Of a stretch of DNA of 64,000 bases, positions 52,244 through 61,105 are shown in pieces. This DNA is from Lysobacter gummosus. GTDB taxonomy: Bacteria; Pseudomonadota; Gammaproteobacteria; Xanthomonadales; Xanthomonadaceae. Within the stretch, counting starts at the first letter, position 1; every line of letters begins with the position of its first letter. Position numbers and translations under genes: made by a program. The notes beneath the pieces are model-generated. The model made no database searches and was not told the DNA's origin. It saw only the letters and a program-made list of their open reading frames with translations. The stretch is from assembly GCF_001442805.1 (NCBI RefSeq), contig NZ_CP011131.1, forward strand, positions 3,100,001 through 3,164,000, written 5' to 3'.

Positions 52244-52768
52244 TTACTGAACACGCTGTGGGTAGCTACAACCAGAATAAAAAACCTGGCATTCAACCCC
52301 TGCAGCTTCCCTACAATTTTTGAGGGCTAAGCCTTCAGCCTCATCGGTAGTGGCAGCACTCGCGGCAGCCGACTTCACTATCTCTCCGCCGCCACCATAA
52401 ACAATGGCTGCACACTGGTTGCTGTAATCAATGTTGATGGCGCAAGCCGTCCCACCTTTGGACCTGCAATGCGCTAAAGCGCCATTGACAGCTTTTCGTT
52501 TGCTGGTCATATCGCTAGCAACCCCTACCTTGCCGGTAGTCGGGTCGTATGCAATAGCTCCCCATCGCTTAGCCCACTGGGGCGTAGGAGCAGATGGAGT
52601 TCCAGGCCTGCTCAAGCCTGGAATCGGCACGCATTGATTTTGCCCTGGAGTGCCAGTCGGCGCAGCATTAGGAATAAATCCATCTGCACACCCCTGTTCT
52701 GCTTGAGCAACAGAGACCGAGCCCGCAAAAACAACGGCCACTAGCATCAGAGATCGAAAATAATTCAT
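52244..52768 (-). CDS. DUF4189 secreted protein 4
   Basis: A 174-residue protein with a signal peptide ending in VAQAEQ, then GCADGFIPNAAPTGTPGQNQC, a Pro/Ser linker, and a full DUF4189 domain (WGAIAYDPTTGKVGVASDM, ALAHCRSKGGTACAINIDYSNQCAAIVYG) ending in SGCSYPQRVQ. It begins 30 bases after virB6 on the same strand, so it is co-transcribed with the secretion genes and precedes a terminator. ATG 52768 has GAGGTGGG upstream. Function unknown; the position suggests an envelope or surface accessory of this T4SS. Confidence 0.88.
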   Translation of the reverse strand: MNYFRSLMLVAVVFAGSVSVAQAEQGCADGFIPNAAPTGTPGQNQCVPIPGLSRPGTPSAPTPQWAKRWGAIAYDPTTGKVGVASDMTSKRKAVNGALAHCRSKGGTACAINIDYSNQCAAIVYGGGGEIVKSAAASAATTDEAEGLALKNCREAAGVECQVFYSGCSYPQRVQ

Positions 52769-52798
52769 GCCCACCTCAAGTTTCAGTGCTGTCAAGCA

Positions 52799-53854
52799 TT
52801 AACTCATTCGCCTGCCCTGATGAACGCCTGATTCACGGGGCGCCTGCGCTACAGGGGGAGCCTGCTGCGGATACTGCTGTCCCGGCGCCGGGTAGTTGTT
52901 GCCACCACTGGCCGGCTGGAACGCGTTATACGGACTGAACTGACCCATCACACCATTGAAGAACGCACCCGCCATCGGTGGAGCGGTGATGATCAGGGCC
53001 GACAGAATCGTTCCTAGACCACCCTGCTGCAGCGCCAAGTTCATGATGCTTTCTTTGTCGCCTACTCCCGGTATCAGCTCTGTCACCCAGAATGCCGCAC
53101 CTACCGCCAATATCAGGTCGATCGAAATCGTGGTCATTACTATCAATACGGCCATCGACATCATGGTCGCTAAACCATAGAACAGCCATTTTTGGAACAA
53201 AGCCTTGGTCTGGTCGAATAGCAGACACAGGATGAAGAATGGACCCATGCCTATGAACAGGGCCATAGCGATCTTGTTCAACATCATCGCGATCATCGCC
53301 ATGATGACTGGCCCGCCCAGCCCCACGCCGATCATGTTCATCGCTTTGTTCTTGGTGTCGTTGGTCATCACGTCTTCGCCGACATCCACCGAACCGACCA
53401 GATCGAGGCCTGCCTGAAGGATGGCCAACACCTGATCCATGTCCGCGTAGGGGCCGTCGTCGTCCCGCCCGGTCACCGTCTCACGGATCACGTGGGATAC
53501 GCCATCGGTCAACGCGCCGTAAGTCGTGTTCGCCGTCACCGCTGTCGTCAATGCAACGCCCACGATCAACACCGATCGCAGCGAGTTCACCACCAGCGCC
53601 ATCATCGGCTCGCGCGATTGGCCCGTGGCGATGCGGAAGCCCTGCACGACAATCCACAACGTCACCACCGTGGCCGCGACCGCGCCGATGAGCTGCCCTA
53701 CCCGCTTGAGCAGGTTGGTCTGAAACTTCAGGATCATCTTGTCCAGATGGTCCTTGATAAGGGTGAAGAACTCCATGTTCTGCAGAGCCGCCGTCTGCAT
53801 ATCCATCCAGTCCAACAGCGAACCGGCCCCCAACGATACGGTGTGGATGTCCAT
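52799..53854 (-). CDS. virB6: T4SS inner-membrane channel protein VirB6
   Basis: A 351-residue TrbL/VirB6-type protein. Hydrophobic segments occur at about residues 50-70, 85-105, 185-205, 210-230, 240-265 and 290-310, with a Pro/Gln-rich cytoplasmic tail (PAPGQQYPQQAPPVAQ). ATG 53854 (MDIHTVSLG) is chosen over an upstream in-frame ATG at 53872 because it lies better relative to GGAAAGA. It forms part of the inner-membrane translocation channel and follows the second virB5 copy. Confidence 0.9.
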   Translation of the reverse strand: MDIHTVSLGAGSLLDWMDMQTAALQNMEFFTLIKDHLDKMILKFQTNLLKRVGQLIGAVAATVVTLWIVVQGFRIATGQSREPMMALVVNSLRSVLIVGVALTTAVTANTTYGALTDGVSHVIRETVTGRDDDGPYADMDQVLAILQAGLDLVGSVDVGEDVMTNDTKNKAMNMIGVGLGGPVIMAMIAMMLNKIAMALFIGMGPFFILCLLFDQTKALFQKWLFYGLATMMSMAVLIVMTTISIDLILAVGAAFWVTELIPGVGDKESIMNLALQQGGLGTILSALIITAPPMAGAFFNGVMGQFSPYNAFQPASGGNNYPAPGQQYPQQAPPVAQAPRESGVHQGRRMS

Positions 53855-53948
53855 ACGTCTTTCCATCTCCATCGGCAGGCGTGCCGCCCGGCCGGTTTCT
53901 ATGCCATTGCACTATCTGCCGTCGCGCCCTCGGCAACGACGGTCAGGA

Positions 53949-54719
53949 TCAAAGATCGCGTTTGCCGGCCTGTGACAGCGCAAACTTCAGCGCCGCGCCC
54001 TGAACCACCTTGCCCAGGATCGGCGGCAGGGTGAAACCTTCCTTCTTCGGCACGGGCTTGTTGAGCAGCGCGCGTTGCGCCGTCGCGACCATGTCGTCGT
54101 TCAAGGTGTTCAAGATCGCGGTATAGGTATCCAGCGTGTACTTGCCGTTCTGGATGTCGTTTTCCATCTGCGCCTGCAGACGGACCACGTCGTTGGTGTT
54201 GGCGTCGAGCTGCCCCTTGTCTGCCGCCGCCGTCAACGTTTTGCGCTTATCCAGCAGACGCTTGATCTCGTCGTCGCGCGTCTTAACGTCCTTGAGCATC
54301 TTGACCATCGCATTGAAGCGCAGGTTGCGAATCTCAACGGACTTCTTGCAGATAGCCAATTGCTGCGTTTTCACGCTGCTCTTGCCTTCCTCGCACACTT
54401 CGATGCCGTAGTCAGTGGCGCGCTCCCTGAACTCGCCATTGTTGTCGCGGAAGCCGGTGATCGCTCCGAGATTGAAGTTGCCCGGATTCAGCTGGTCGTA
54501 CTGCTTCTGCAGCGTATTGAGCTGATCCATGAGGCTGTCGTACTGATCCTTGAGCTTCTTCGTCGAAGCCACCAGCTCGGCATTGTTCATGCCCTGGGTG
54601 ATTTCGGAGGCCCAGATCGCATGCGCCGGCATGGGGGTCAACGCGACCAGACCGACCGATGCGGCCAGAGCCAGGCTCAGTGCCAGGGAGTGGAACGACT
54701 GCGAGGAAATCTGCTTCAT
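53949..54719 (-). CDS. virB5: T4SS pilus-tip protein VirB5, copy b
   Basis: A 256-residue VirB5-like secreted protein. The signal peptide ends in PAHAIW, and the body is helical (STKKLKDQYDSLMDQLNTLQKQYDQLNPGNFNLG, DTYTAILNTLNDDMVATAQRAL). It ends with LPPILGKVVQGAALKFALSQAGKRDL. It is a clear paralogue of the gene just upstream. VirB5 sits at the pilus tip and helps host-cell contact. Two copies in a row mean the tip may be a hetero-oligomer, or that one copy is specialised. Confidence 0.88.
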   Translation of the reverse strand: MKQISSQSFHSLALSLALAASVGLVALTPMPAHAIWASEITQGMNNAELVASTKKLKDQYDSLMDQLNTLQKQYDQLNPGNFNLGAITGFRDNNGEFRERATDYGIEVCEEGKSSVKTQQLAICKKSVEIRNLRFNAMVKMLKDVKTRDDEIKRLLDKRKTLTAAADKGQLDANTNDVVRLQAQMENDIQNGKYTLDTYTAILNTLNDDMVATAQRALLNKPVPKKEGFTLPPILGKVVQGAALKFALSQAGKRDL

Positions 54720-54768
54720 GATCGGAATCCTTGAATATGAAAGACGGTAGTCCGGTATCGCCCGGCGC

Positions 54769-55575
54769 TCAGAGATCTCGGGACCTGGCTCCGGCCAGCG
54801 CTGCTTTCAGCACCGCGCCCTGGATCACCTTGCCCGCGATCGGCGGCAAACCGAAGGGGCCCTTTTGACTCGCCCCCTTATGCGTCAGCGCCTTTTGCGC
54901 GCTTCTCGCCATTTCCTCGTCGAGCGCCGCGATCATCGACGTATACAGCTCCATCGTCATCATGTAGTTCTGGCCGTCGTTGGTGGTCGACGCCCGCGAC
55001 TGCACGCCGCTGTTGGTGTTGCCGGCAAGCTTGCCGGCATCGTTGGCGCTGGTCAGCCCCCTGCGGTTATTGCGCAAGTCGGCGATCTTCTGGTCGCGCG
55101 TTTCCGCATCCTTGAACATTTGCACCATCAGGTTGTAGCGGCGATTGACCAAACGCTGTTTCGCTTGGCAAATCTTGTATTGCTCATCGGCGACGACGCT
55201 TTTGCCCTTGCCTTTCCCGCAGACCTCTTCCACGCCGTCTTCCTCGCTGCGCTCCTTGAGGTCGTCGATCTTCACCCGGCTACCGGTCAGTTCGCCGAGC
55301 TGGAAGCCGCCCACGTTCAACTGCTCGAAACGCTCGTTCTGCTTCTTCAGCTGGTCCTGCCACGTCGTGTACTTCTCGATCTGGGTCATCGTGTCGGTGA
55401 CCCATTCGATATTGTTCAGACCCTGGGTGACCTGGCTCATGCAGGCGCCGTAGAACGTCTGCGTGTACGTGAAGTCGTACCAGCACTGGGCCGCCGCCGG
55501 ACGCGGCGCCAACAGCGCGCAAACGCCGAGCAGCAGCGAACAGAGCAAGGGCCAGGCGGATGATTTGAAGTGCAT
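54769..55575 (-). CDS. virB5: T4SS pilus-tip protein VirB5, copy a
   Basis: A 268-residue VirB5-like protein. The signal peptide ends in PAAAQ, and the mature start carries three cysteines (CWYDFTYTQTFYGAC, then a pair within the body). It shares with copy b the ITQG/VTQGLNN start, the NERFEQLNVGGFQLGELTG region and the end LPPIAGKVIQGAVLKAALAGARSRDL. ATG 55575 directly precedes the signal peptide. It lies between virB4 and the second copy, 110 bases from virB4. Confidence 0.88.
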   Translation of the reverse strand: MHFKSSAWPLLCSLLLGVCALLAPRPAAAQCWYDFTYTQTFYGACMSQVTQGLNNIEWVTDTMTQIEKYTTWQDQLKKQNERFEQLNVGGFQLGELTGSRVKIDDLKERSEEDGVEEVCGKGKGKSVVADEQYKICQAKQRLVNRRYNLMVQMFKDAETRDQKIADLRNNRRGLTSANDAGKLAGNTNSGVQSRASTTNDGQNYMMTMELYTSMIAALDEEMARSAQKALTHKGASQKGPFGLPPIAGKVIQGAVLKAALAGARSRDL

Positions 55576-55684
55576 CGTTCGACTCTCCTTGAGTGGCCGC
55601 CCCGGCATCCCAGCCTGGAACGGTTTACAGCGATACAGTCAGTGCCTTGCTATCCCTAAGAACGGATCCCGGCCTGGTCTAGGG

Positions 55685-58141
55685 TCAGGCCCGCTCCGTC
55701 CGTGCTTCCGCGGAGACCGCCTTGCCCTTGCCCGAGCCCTTGCGGTTGGCGTAGAAATCGGCCAGCCACTGCTCCGGGGTCAGGTTGTCCTGGGTGACGC
55801 CCGCCTTGATGGCGGCCTTTTCCAGGACGGAATGCATGATTTCGATGTTGTCCGTCGAAGCCGAGATCACCGCCAGAGCGTCGTCCATACCGCGCAGATT
55901 AAGCTGGCACACCGTCGCCGCATGGCCCTGCTTGACCAGGAAGCAGCGCGAACGCTCGTCCAGGCTGCGTACCACTTCGAATTCGGCATCGGTGAGCTTG
56001 AGACCCTCGATGTAGTCGTCGCGGCTTGCGTTCGGGTTCGGCAACAGGATCAGCGTCGCGGTCTGTTCGATCAGCGAAGCGGAGATGTCGCTGGCTAGCG
56101 CATCTTCCGGGCTCTGCGTGGCGAAAATGCCCAGGCCGTTCTGCTTACGGATGGTCTTCTGCTTGTTCTTGGCGAAATCCTTGAGGGCGCCGCCGCCGTC
56201 CAGGATCTTCCAGAACTCGTCCATGACGTAGATTAGCGGGCGTCCGTCGATCAATTGCTCCAGACGGTGCAGCAAATAGTTGATGACCGGGACGCGGACT
56301 TCGGCATTGTCGAGCACCTCGGTGTAGTCGAACCCGATGATGTTCGCCTTTTCCAGGTTGATCGTATCCACCGGGTTGTCGAACACCCAGCCCAGCGAAT
56401 TGCCCGCGGTCCACTTGCGCAGGCGCGCATACAGGCCGTCGTCGCCCATGTTGGGCAGGCTCTTCTGCAGGTTGGTCATGCTGCGCAGGTGCACCGGCGT
56501 GTCGAGGATGTTCTCGACCGCACGATGGATGTCTTCGTCCTCGCGCGCCGAATACTGGGTCTTGGCGGCCAGCACCTTGATCAGGTCCGAGAGGAACTGG
56601 ACGTTTTCCTCCGTGTTCTCGCACTGGAACGGGTTGAAACCGGTCGGCTGGCCGTTGTCGAGGGCGAGGTAGTTGCCGCCGCAGGCGCGCACGAAGATCT
56701 CCGCGCCGCGGTCTTTGTCGAAGAAGAAGATGGTCGGCGTCGGCTTGAGCTTCTGCACCTGGCTGAGCAGGAAGTTGATCAGCGCGGTCTTACCGGTACC
56801 GGACTTACCGATCACCATAGTGTTGGCGATGGCCTTCTCGCCGAGCGAATTCTCGGCCGGATGAGTGGCGTGGAAATTGAAGTAGTACGGCTGGCCGTTG
56901 GTGGTCTGCAGCGTGGTGACGCTGTCGCCCCAAGGATTGTTGTGCTGCTTGCCGGTGGCGAAGTTATGCAGCGGCGACAAGCCGAGGAAGTTCAGCGAGC
57001 TGACGTTGGCCAGGCGGGTGCGGTACTTCCAGTTGCCCGGGAACTGCGAATAGAAGGACGCGGTGACCGCCAGGTCTTCCTTGGCCGAGACGAAGCCGGC
57101 GTTGGACAGTTCGGCGCGCGCGGAGGCGATCTGCGCCGAGAGCTTTTCCTGGCTTTCGGCGTAGACGGCGAAGGTGAAGTGGTACTCGCCGAGCACGAAG
57201 TTGCCCGAGGCCAGCTGATCCATTGCGTAGTCGAGTTCGACGATCTGGCTGACCGCCTTGTCGCCGGAGGACACCATCATGCCCTTGGTGCGGTCGAGCG
57301 CCTTGAGCGCGTCCTGACGGCCCATCGGACTGAAGGAATGGGTAATGACGTACTCGAAATCGAGATACTTCAATCCATTGAGGATGCCGGGATAGGTGCC
57401 CTCGGCAAACTCCTTGATGTTGAGGATGGCGCCGAAATGATTGGCGCCGGTCGGCGTGGTCACGACGAAATCGCCGCTCTTGGCCGAGAAGGTCAGGCGG
57501 CTGACCGGCAGATAGTTGTAGACCGGCGCACTGAGCACCGGTACCGGCTCGTCCAGGCGGTTGAGCAGATAGCCGAAGAACTCCAGGGCCTCGGAGAAGA
57601 CGATGCCGTTCTTGGCTTCGTACATGCTCAGGCGGACCGGCGCATAGTCCTTGATCACCGCCTCGACGTTGCCGGCGAGTTCCTGGATCTTGTTGATCGC
57701 CTCGTCCTGCTGGTCCTGCAGCCGCTGCGTGCTGGTGGACTTCTCGACGAAACGCTTGCTGCCGACGATCGGGCGGTAAATCATCGTCAGGTACAGCTCG
57801 TTCTGCATCAGCTTCTGCGCCGACAACGAGGCGAAGTAACCGTCGGACAAGTCCTGGTTGAAAAGCTGGTCGAACTTGTTTTCGGTCTTGATGCGGCGGC
57901 GGCGGCGCAGATCGTGCACCCAGAACGCCACGTTGGTGAAATCCGGCGCGCGCAGGGTCTGCAGCAACCGGTTGAAGGTGTTGTGGCGGTGCTCCAGCTC
58001 CCACTCTTCACGGCCGACGAACGGCAGACCGCCCAGACGCCACACCATCAGGAAATCGCCACCGGTGGTCTTGAGCACGGTGGGCGCCACATGCGTGGAC
58101 AGCGGGATGAATTCGCTGATGGGGGTATCGGGTGTGAACAT
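55685..58141 (-). CDS. virB4: T4SS ATPase VirB4
   Basis: An 818-residue VirB4 ATPase. The N-terminal third is the CagE/TrbE domain. Walker A GKSGTGKTALINFLL is at about residues 441-455 and Walker B LIYVMDEFWKIL at about 634-645. ATP hydrolysis powers pilus assembly and substrate transfer at the inner membrane. The ATG at 58141 gives the usual length. It follows virB3 after 130 bases. Confidence 0.95.
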   Translation of the reverse strand: MFTPDTPISEFIPLSTHVAPTVLKTTGGDFLMVWRLGGLPFVGREEWELEHRHNTFNRLLQTLRAPDFTNVAFWVHDLRRRRRIKTENKFDQLFNQDLSDGYFASLSAQKLMQNELYLTMIYRPIVGSKRFVEKSTSTQRLQDQQDEAINKIQELAGNVEAVIKDYAPVRLSMYEAKNGIVFSEALEFFGYLLNRLDEPVPVLSAPVYNYLPVSRLTFSAKSGDFVVTTPTGANHFGAILNIKEFAEGTYPGILNGLKYLDFEYVITHSFSPMGRQDALKALDRTKGMMVSSGDKAVSQIVELDYAMDQLASGNFVLGEYHFTFAVYAESQEKLSAQIASARAELSNAGFVSAKEDLAVTASFYSQFPGNWKYRTRLANVSSLNFLGLSPLHNFATGKQHNNPWGDSVTTLQTTNGQPYYFNFHATHPAENSLGEKAIANTMVIGKSGTGKTALINFLLSQVQKLKPTPTIFFFDKDRGAEIFVRACGGNYLALDNGQPTGFNPFQCENTEENVQFLSDLIKVLAAKTQYSAREDEDIHRAVENILDTPVHLRSMTNLQKSLPNMGDDGLYARLRKWTAGNSLGWVFDNPVDTINLEKANIIGFDYTEVLDNAEVRVPVINYLLHRLEQLIDGRPLIYVMDEFWKILDGGGALKDFAKNKQKTIRKQNGLGIFATQSPEDALASDISASLIEQTATLILLPNPNASRDDYIEGLKLTDAEFEVVRSLDERSRCFLVKQGHAATVCQLNLRGMDDALAVISASTDNIEIMHSVLEKAAIKAGVTQDNLTPEQWLADFYANRKGSGKGKAVSAEARTERA

Positions 58142-58271
58142 GAAGAGGCTGGCGTATCCGTTGAGGTGGGAAACGAATCGGGTGTCGCTGCCGATGCCGG
58201 GACCTAGCTAATGCATGGCCCTGAGTTGGCCGCAGCCACCATGCGCGAACGCATGGCGGCTACGGTCATCA

Positions 58272-58580
58272 TCAGCTTTTCTTGTCGCCCGGGTTGCGAT
58301 AGTAGTTGGGCGTGAACACCCACATGCCCTGATGCTGCTGCAGGTTCCGCATTCTGAAACGGAACTGCAGCCGCAAGCCGAGCAGGCGGAAGATCATTTC
58401 GTCGCGACGCGCCATCTGACGCATGATGAAGATCACGACCGGCAGCAAAACTATGAAATACATATTCGCGTAGAACGTGATCAGCAGGCAGCTGCCCGCG
58501 CCGAACACGAACGGGACGTACGGCACGCCCAGGAACATGGGCGGGCGCGTACAGCCCCGGAAAAGCACGTTTTTATGCAT
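58272..58580 (-). CDS. virB3: T4SS protein VirB3
   Basis: A 102-residue inner-membrane protein with the VirB3 pattern: a short N-terminus (VLFRGCTRPPMFLGVPYVPF), two adjacent hydrophobic segments (about residues 18-55), and a basic cytoplasmic end. The start overlaps the virB2 stop by eight bases. It works with VirB4 in pilin handling. Confidence 0.92.
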   Translation of the reverse strand: MHKNVLFRGCTRPPMFLGVPYVPFVFGAGSCLLITFYANMYFIVLLPVVIFIMRQMARRDEMIFRLLGLRLQFRFRMRNLQQHQGMWVFTPNYYRNPGDKKS

Positions 58581-58944
58581 AGTTCTGCAGAATCATGTGC
58601 ACGACGGCCTTGCCGCCTTCGTTCAGCTTGGAATCGTCCGGAATGACCATCTTGGCCAGCTGGGCCGAAGCGCCGATCAGGAAGCCGCCGATCAGAACCG
58701 GGGCGACGTCGGAGATCTTGCTGTGGGCGAACGCGATCTTGTAGCCGGCGAAGATCACCGCGATGGTGACGACGGCGATCGAGGCGATGTTCAGCAGCGA
58801 GTTCAGATTGGTGAAGAAGTTGCTGACACGGCTCTTCGCGTCGGTCTGAGCGAAGCCGACTTCCGGCAGCATCAGCAGGACGACGAAAGCGGTGGCCATG
58901 GCGAAGGCCGACAGGAAGTTCTTGAAATAAATGTTGGAGTTCAT
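58573..58944 (-). CDS. virB2: T4SS major pilin VirB2
   Basis: A 123-residue pilin precursor. The signal sequence ends in GFAQ (about residue 32), and the mature part has two hydrophobic helices (SIAVVTIAVIFAGYKIAFA and PVLIGGFLIGASAQLAKMVI) separated by a polar loop, the VirB2 plan. The C-terminal 20 residues are hydrophilic. ATG 58944 has GAAGGGA upstream. It is preceded by 134 bases that could hold a promoter or attenuator. Confidence 0.92.
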   Translation of the reverse strand: MNSNIYFKNFLSAFAMATAFVVLLMLPEVGFAQTDAKSRVSNFFTNLNSLLNIASIAVVTIAVIFAGYKIAFAHSKISDVAPVLIGGFLIGASAQLAKMVIPDDSKLNEGGKAVVHMILQNYA

Positions 58945-59078
58945 GAGATATCCCTTCTGTTCGTTGTGGGCGTAGTCGAGCTAGGTACGTGGGTGATGCA
59001 GTCGGTGGAGGCGAAACGGGTTCGGATCGATACGGATTCAAATGCTGGAAACGGATTCAACCGGAAGCGGATCGATTA

Positions 59079-59921
59079 CTAAAAGACAAAAGCCTGGTCG
59101 CCGCCTTGCGAGGGCGTTTTTTGCGCCGGCGCGTTGCTGGTCACGCCCGGCCTTACCAGCGAGACGGTGACCGGTTGCTGCGGTTGAGGCACGGCGGCGG
59201 CCACGGGCGCCATCGGCGCCGGAGGGGCTGCCATCGGCATCGCCGCGGCAAGGTTGGAAGGCTGAGCGGACGCGGCCACCAGCGCCGAAGCGGCGGCCTG
59301 GGTCGCGGCGGTGTCCGGCTCGCGCACGCGCGAGGCGATCAACGCGTCCATGCGCGAGGAACCGCTACGGCGGGCCGGTGCATAGATCGCGGCCGCGGCC
59401 GGCGCCATCGTCGCCGCTTTCATGCCGCTGGAAGGCTGCTTGGGATCGCCGATTACCGCGATGGCTTCGACACCGGCCCCAAGGGCCTGGTTGCCGCGCA
59501 TCGAGGCGTAGATCTTCTGCACGTAACCGTGGCGGAACCCGGTGACGAAATTGCCGGAGTAGTAACAGCTGAAGGATTTACCCCAATCCTGCGAGCGCTG
59601 ATAGCACTCGGCGAGGATGCGCGAGCCGGCTTGCAGATTGGGGCAGACCTCGAAGGCCTTCTCGTAGGAATCCAGGCCGTACTTGCCGAGGTTGTAGCGA
59701 TTGACCTGGGCGACGCCAAGGGAAAAGTTGTAGCCACGGCGTTCGAGCATGCGCACGGTGGCGACCGCTTCGGGCAGAGTCTTGGGCTGGCGCACCAGAC
59801 GGCCGCCCACCACGCCGATGGCATAGGGATTGAAGGACGATTCCACGCGCACGACGTGATGCATCACTTCGTGCGGAACCGCCAAGCCCGTGCAATTTGT
59901 CAGTTCTATACCGGGCAACAT
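59079..59921 (-). CDS. virB1: T4SS lytic transglycosylase VirB1
   Basis: A 280-residue protein. Residues 15-150 are an SLT lytic transglycosylase with catalytic Glu27 (VVRVESSFNPYAIG), GYNFSLGVAQVNRYNL and YYSGNF, and the rest is an Ala/Pro-rich tail. It opens the peptidoglycan for the channel. No signal peptide is obvious in the chosen frame; the conserved HEVMHHVVRVESS core starts only 17 residues from the ATG, so the protein may be exported by another route, or the start may lie upstream. The order after virB11 matches the X-T4SS. Confidence 0.88.
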   Translation of the reverse strand: MLPGIELTNCTGLAVPHEVMHHVVRVESSFNPYAIGVVGGRLVRQPKTLPEAVATVRMLERRGYNFSLGVAQVNRYNLGKYGLDSYEKAFEVCPNLQAGSRILAECYQRSQDWGKSFSCYYSGNFVTGFRHGYVQKIYASMRGNQALGAGVEAIAVIGDPKQPSSGMKAATMAPAAAAIYAPARRSGSSRMDALIASRVREPDTAATQAAASALVAASAQPSNLAAAMPMAAPPAPMAPVAAAVPQPQQPVTVSLVRPGVTSNAPAQKTPSQGGDQAFVF

Positions 59922-60063
59922 TCCCTAGTCCCCCCCTGCGCCAATCCTGGCAACAATTCCTTTCACTATTAAACGGATACCGGCGGTGCTGCGAACCCAA
60001 GCCGCCGACATTATCATTCACGCGGCAGCCAGCTTTGTCAACGAAACCACTGCCCGGCTGTCG

Positions 60064-61104
60064 TCAATTCGCCGCCAGTTGACGCTCCGGACTGAAGTCG
60101 ATGCCGGTGATATAGCGTTGCCCCGCATGGGCCTTGATGTGCACGACGATATCGATCGTCAGCTGCAACAAACGCTTGATCACCGCGAACTCCAGGCCGG
60201 ACCCCTCGGCCGAGGCCTTCACCATCAGCGACAGCTGGTCCCAGGTCTGCGCCGTGCTGCCAGCGTGGCAGCTGGTGATGGAACCTGGATGACCGGACGC
60301 ACAGTTTCGGATGAAGTAGAAGGACTCGTCGCCGCGCAACTCGGCCAGGATGATCCGGTCCGGCTTCATGCGCAGGCACGCTTCCATACAACTCTTGGCC
60401 GTGACGTTGCTGGTGCTTTGTCCACCTTTCGAGTAGAGCAAGTGCACGACATTCGGCTGCGTGATGAATAGTTCACGCGCGTCTTCGATCGTGACCAGCC
60501 GTTCGTAGTCAGGAATGTGACCGACTAGCGATTTCATGAAGGTGGTCTTGCCGCTGCCGGTGGCGCCGGCGACGACGATGTTCTTTTTGTACTGCACCGC
60601 TTTCTTGAAGAATTCGGCGTAGTTGCGCTGGGCGCGGATTTCCAGCAGCTCGCGATCGTGCTCGCTGACCGATGCGGTGGTCTCCAGGATCTGCTCGAAG
60701 AAGCCGTCTTCCTGGTACTGCTGCAGGGTCTTGCTGTGCTTGGACGGCAGACGAATGGTGATCGAGACTTTGCCCGAGTCGCAGGCCGGCGGGATCACGA
60801 ACTGGGCGCGTTGGCCGGTCGGAAAGGTCAGAGAGACCACCGGGTCGGCATCGGTGATGCGCTGCCCGGTGTTGCTCTCATTGACCACCGCGGTGCAGAA
60901 CTGCCGGGCCCGATCGAAAGTCAGGCTCGGCACTTCCAGACGCTCCCAACCGGCACGGGTCTCCAGGTACAGCTCGCCCGGCCGGTTGATGCAGATTTCC
61001 GTGACGTCCGGAGAACTCATGTACTCCAGGATGCCGAGCACCTGGTACTGATACTCCAGGAAGTCGTTGGAAACCTGCGCGATCGGTGAATTATCAGAAT
61101 CCAT
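60064..61104 (-). CDS. virB11: T4SS ATPase VirB11
   Basis: A 346-residue hexameric ATPase of the secretion superfamily. Walker A is GATGSGKTT (about residues 176-184), with the Asp box TIEDARELF, Walker B LILAELRGDE and the His box ASGHPGSITSCHAGS. It switches VirB4 between pilus making and substrate export. The ATG lies one base after the virB10 stop. Confidence 0.95.
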   Translation of the reverse strand: MDSDNSPIAQVSNDFLEYQYQVLGILEYMSSPDVTEICINRPGELYLETRAGWERLEVPSLTFDRARQFCTAVVNESNTGQRITDADPVVSLTFPTGQRAQFVIPPACDSGKVSITIRLPSKHSKTLQQYQEDGFFEQILETTASVSEHDRELLEIRAQRNYAEFFKKAVQYKKNIVVAGATGSGKTTFMKSLVGHIPDYERLVTIEDARELFITQPNVVHLLYSKGGQSTSNVTAKSCMEACLRMKPDRIILAELRGDESFYFIRNCASGHPGSITSCHAGSTAQTWDQLSLMVKASAEGSGLEFAVIKRLLQLTIDIVVHIKAHAGQRYITGIDFSPERQLAAN

Positions 61105-61105
61105 C

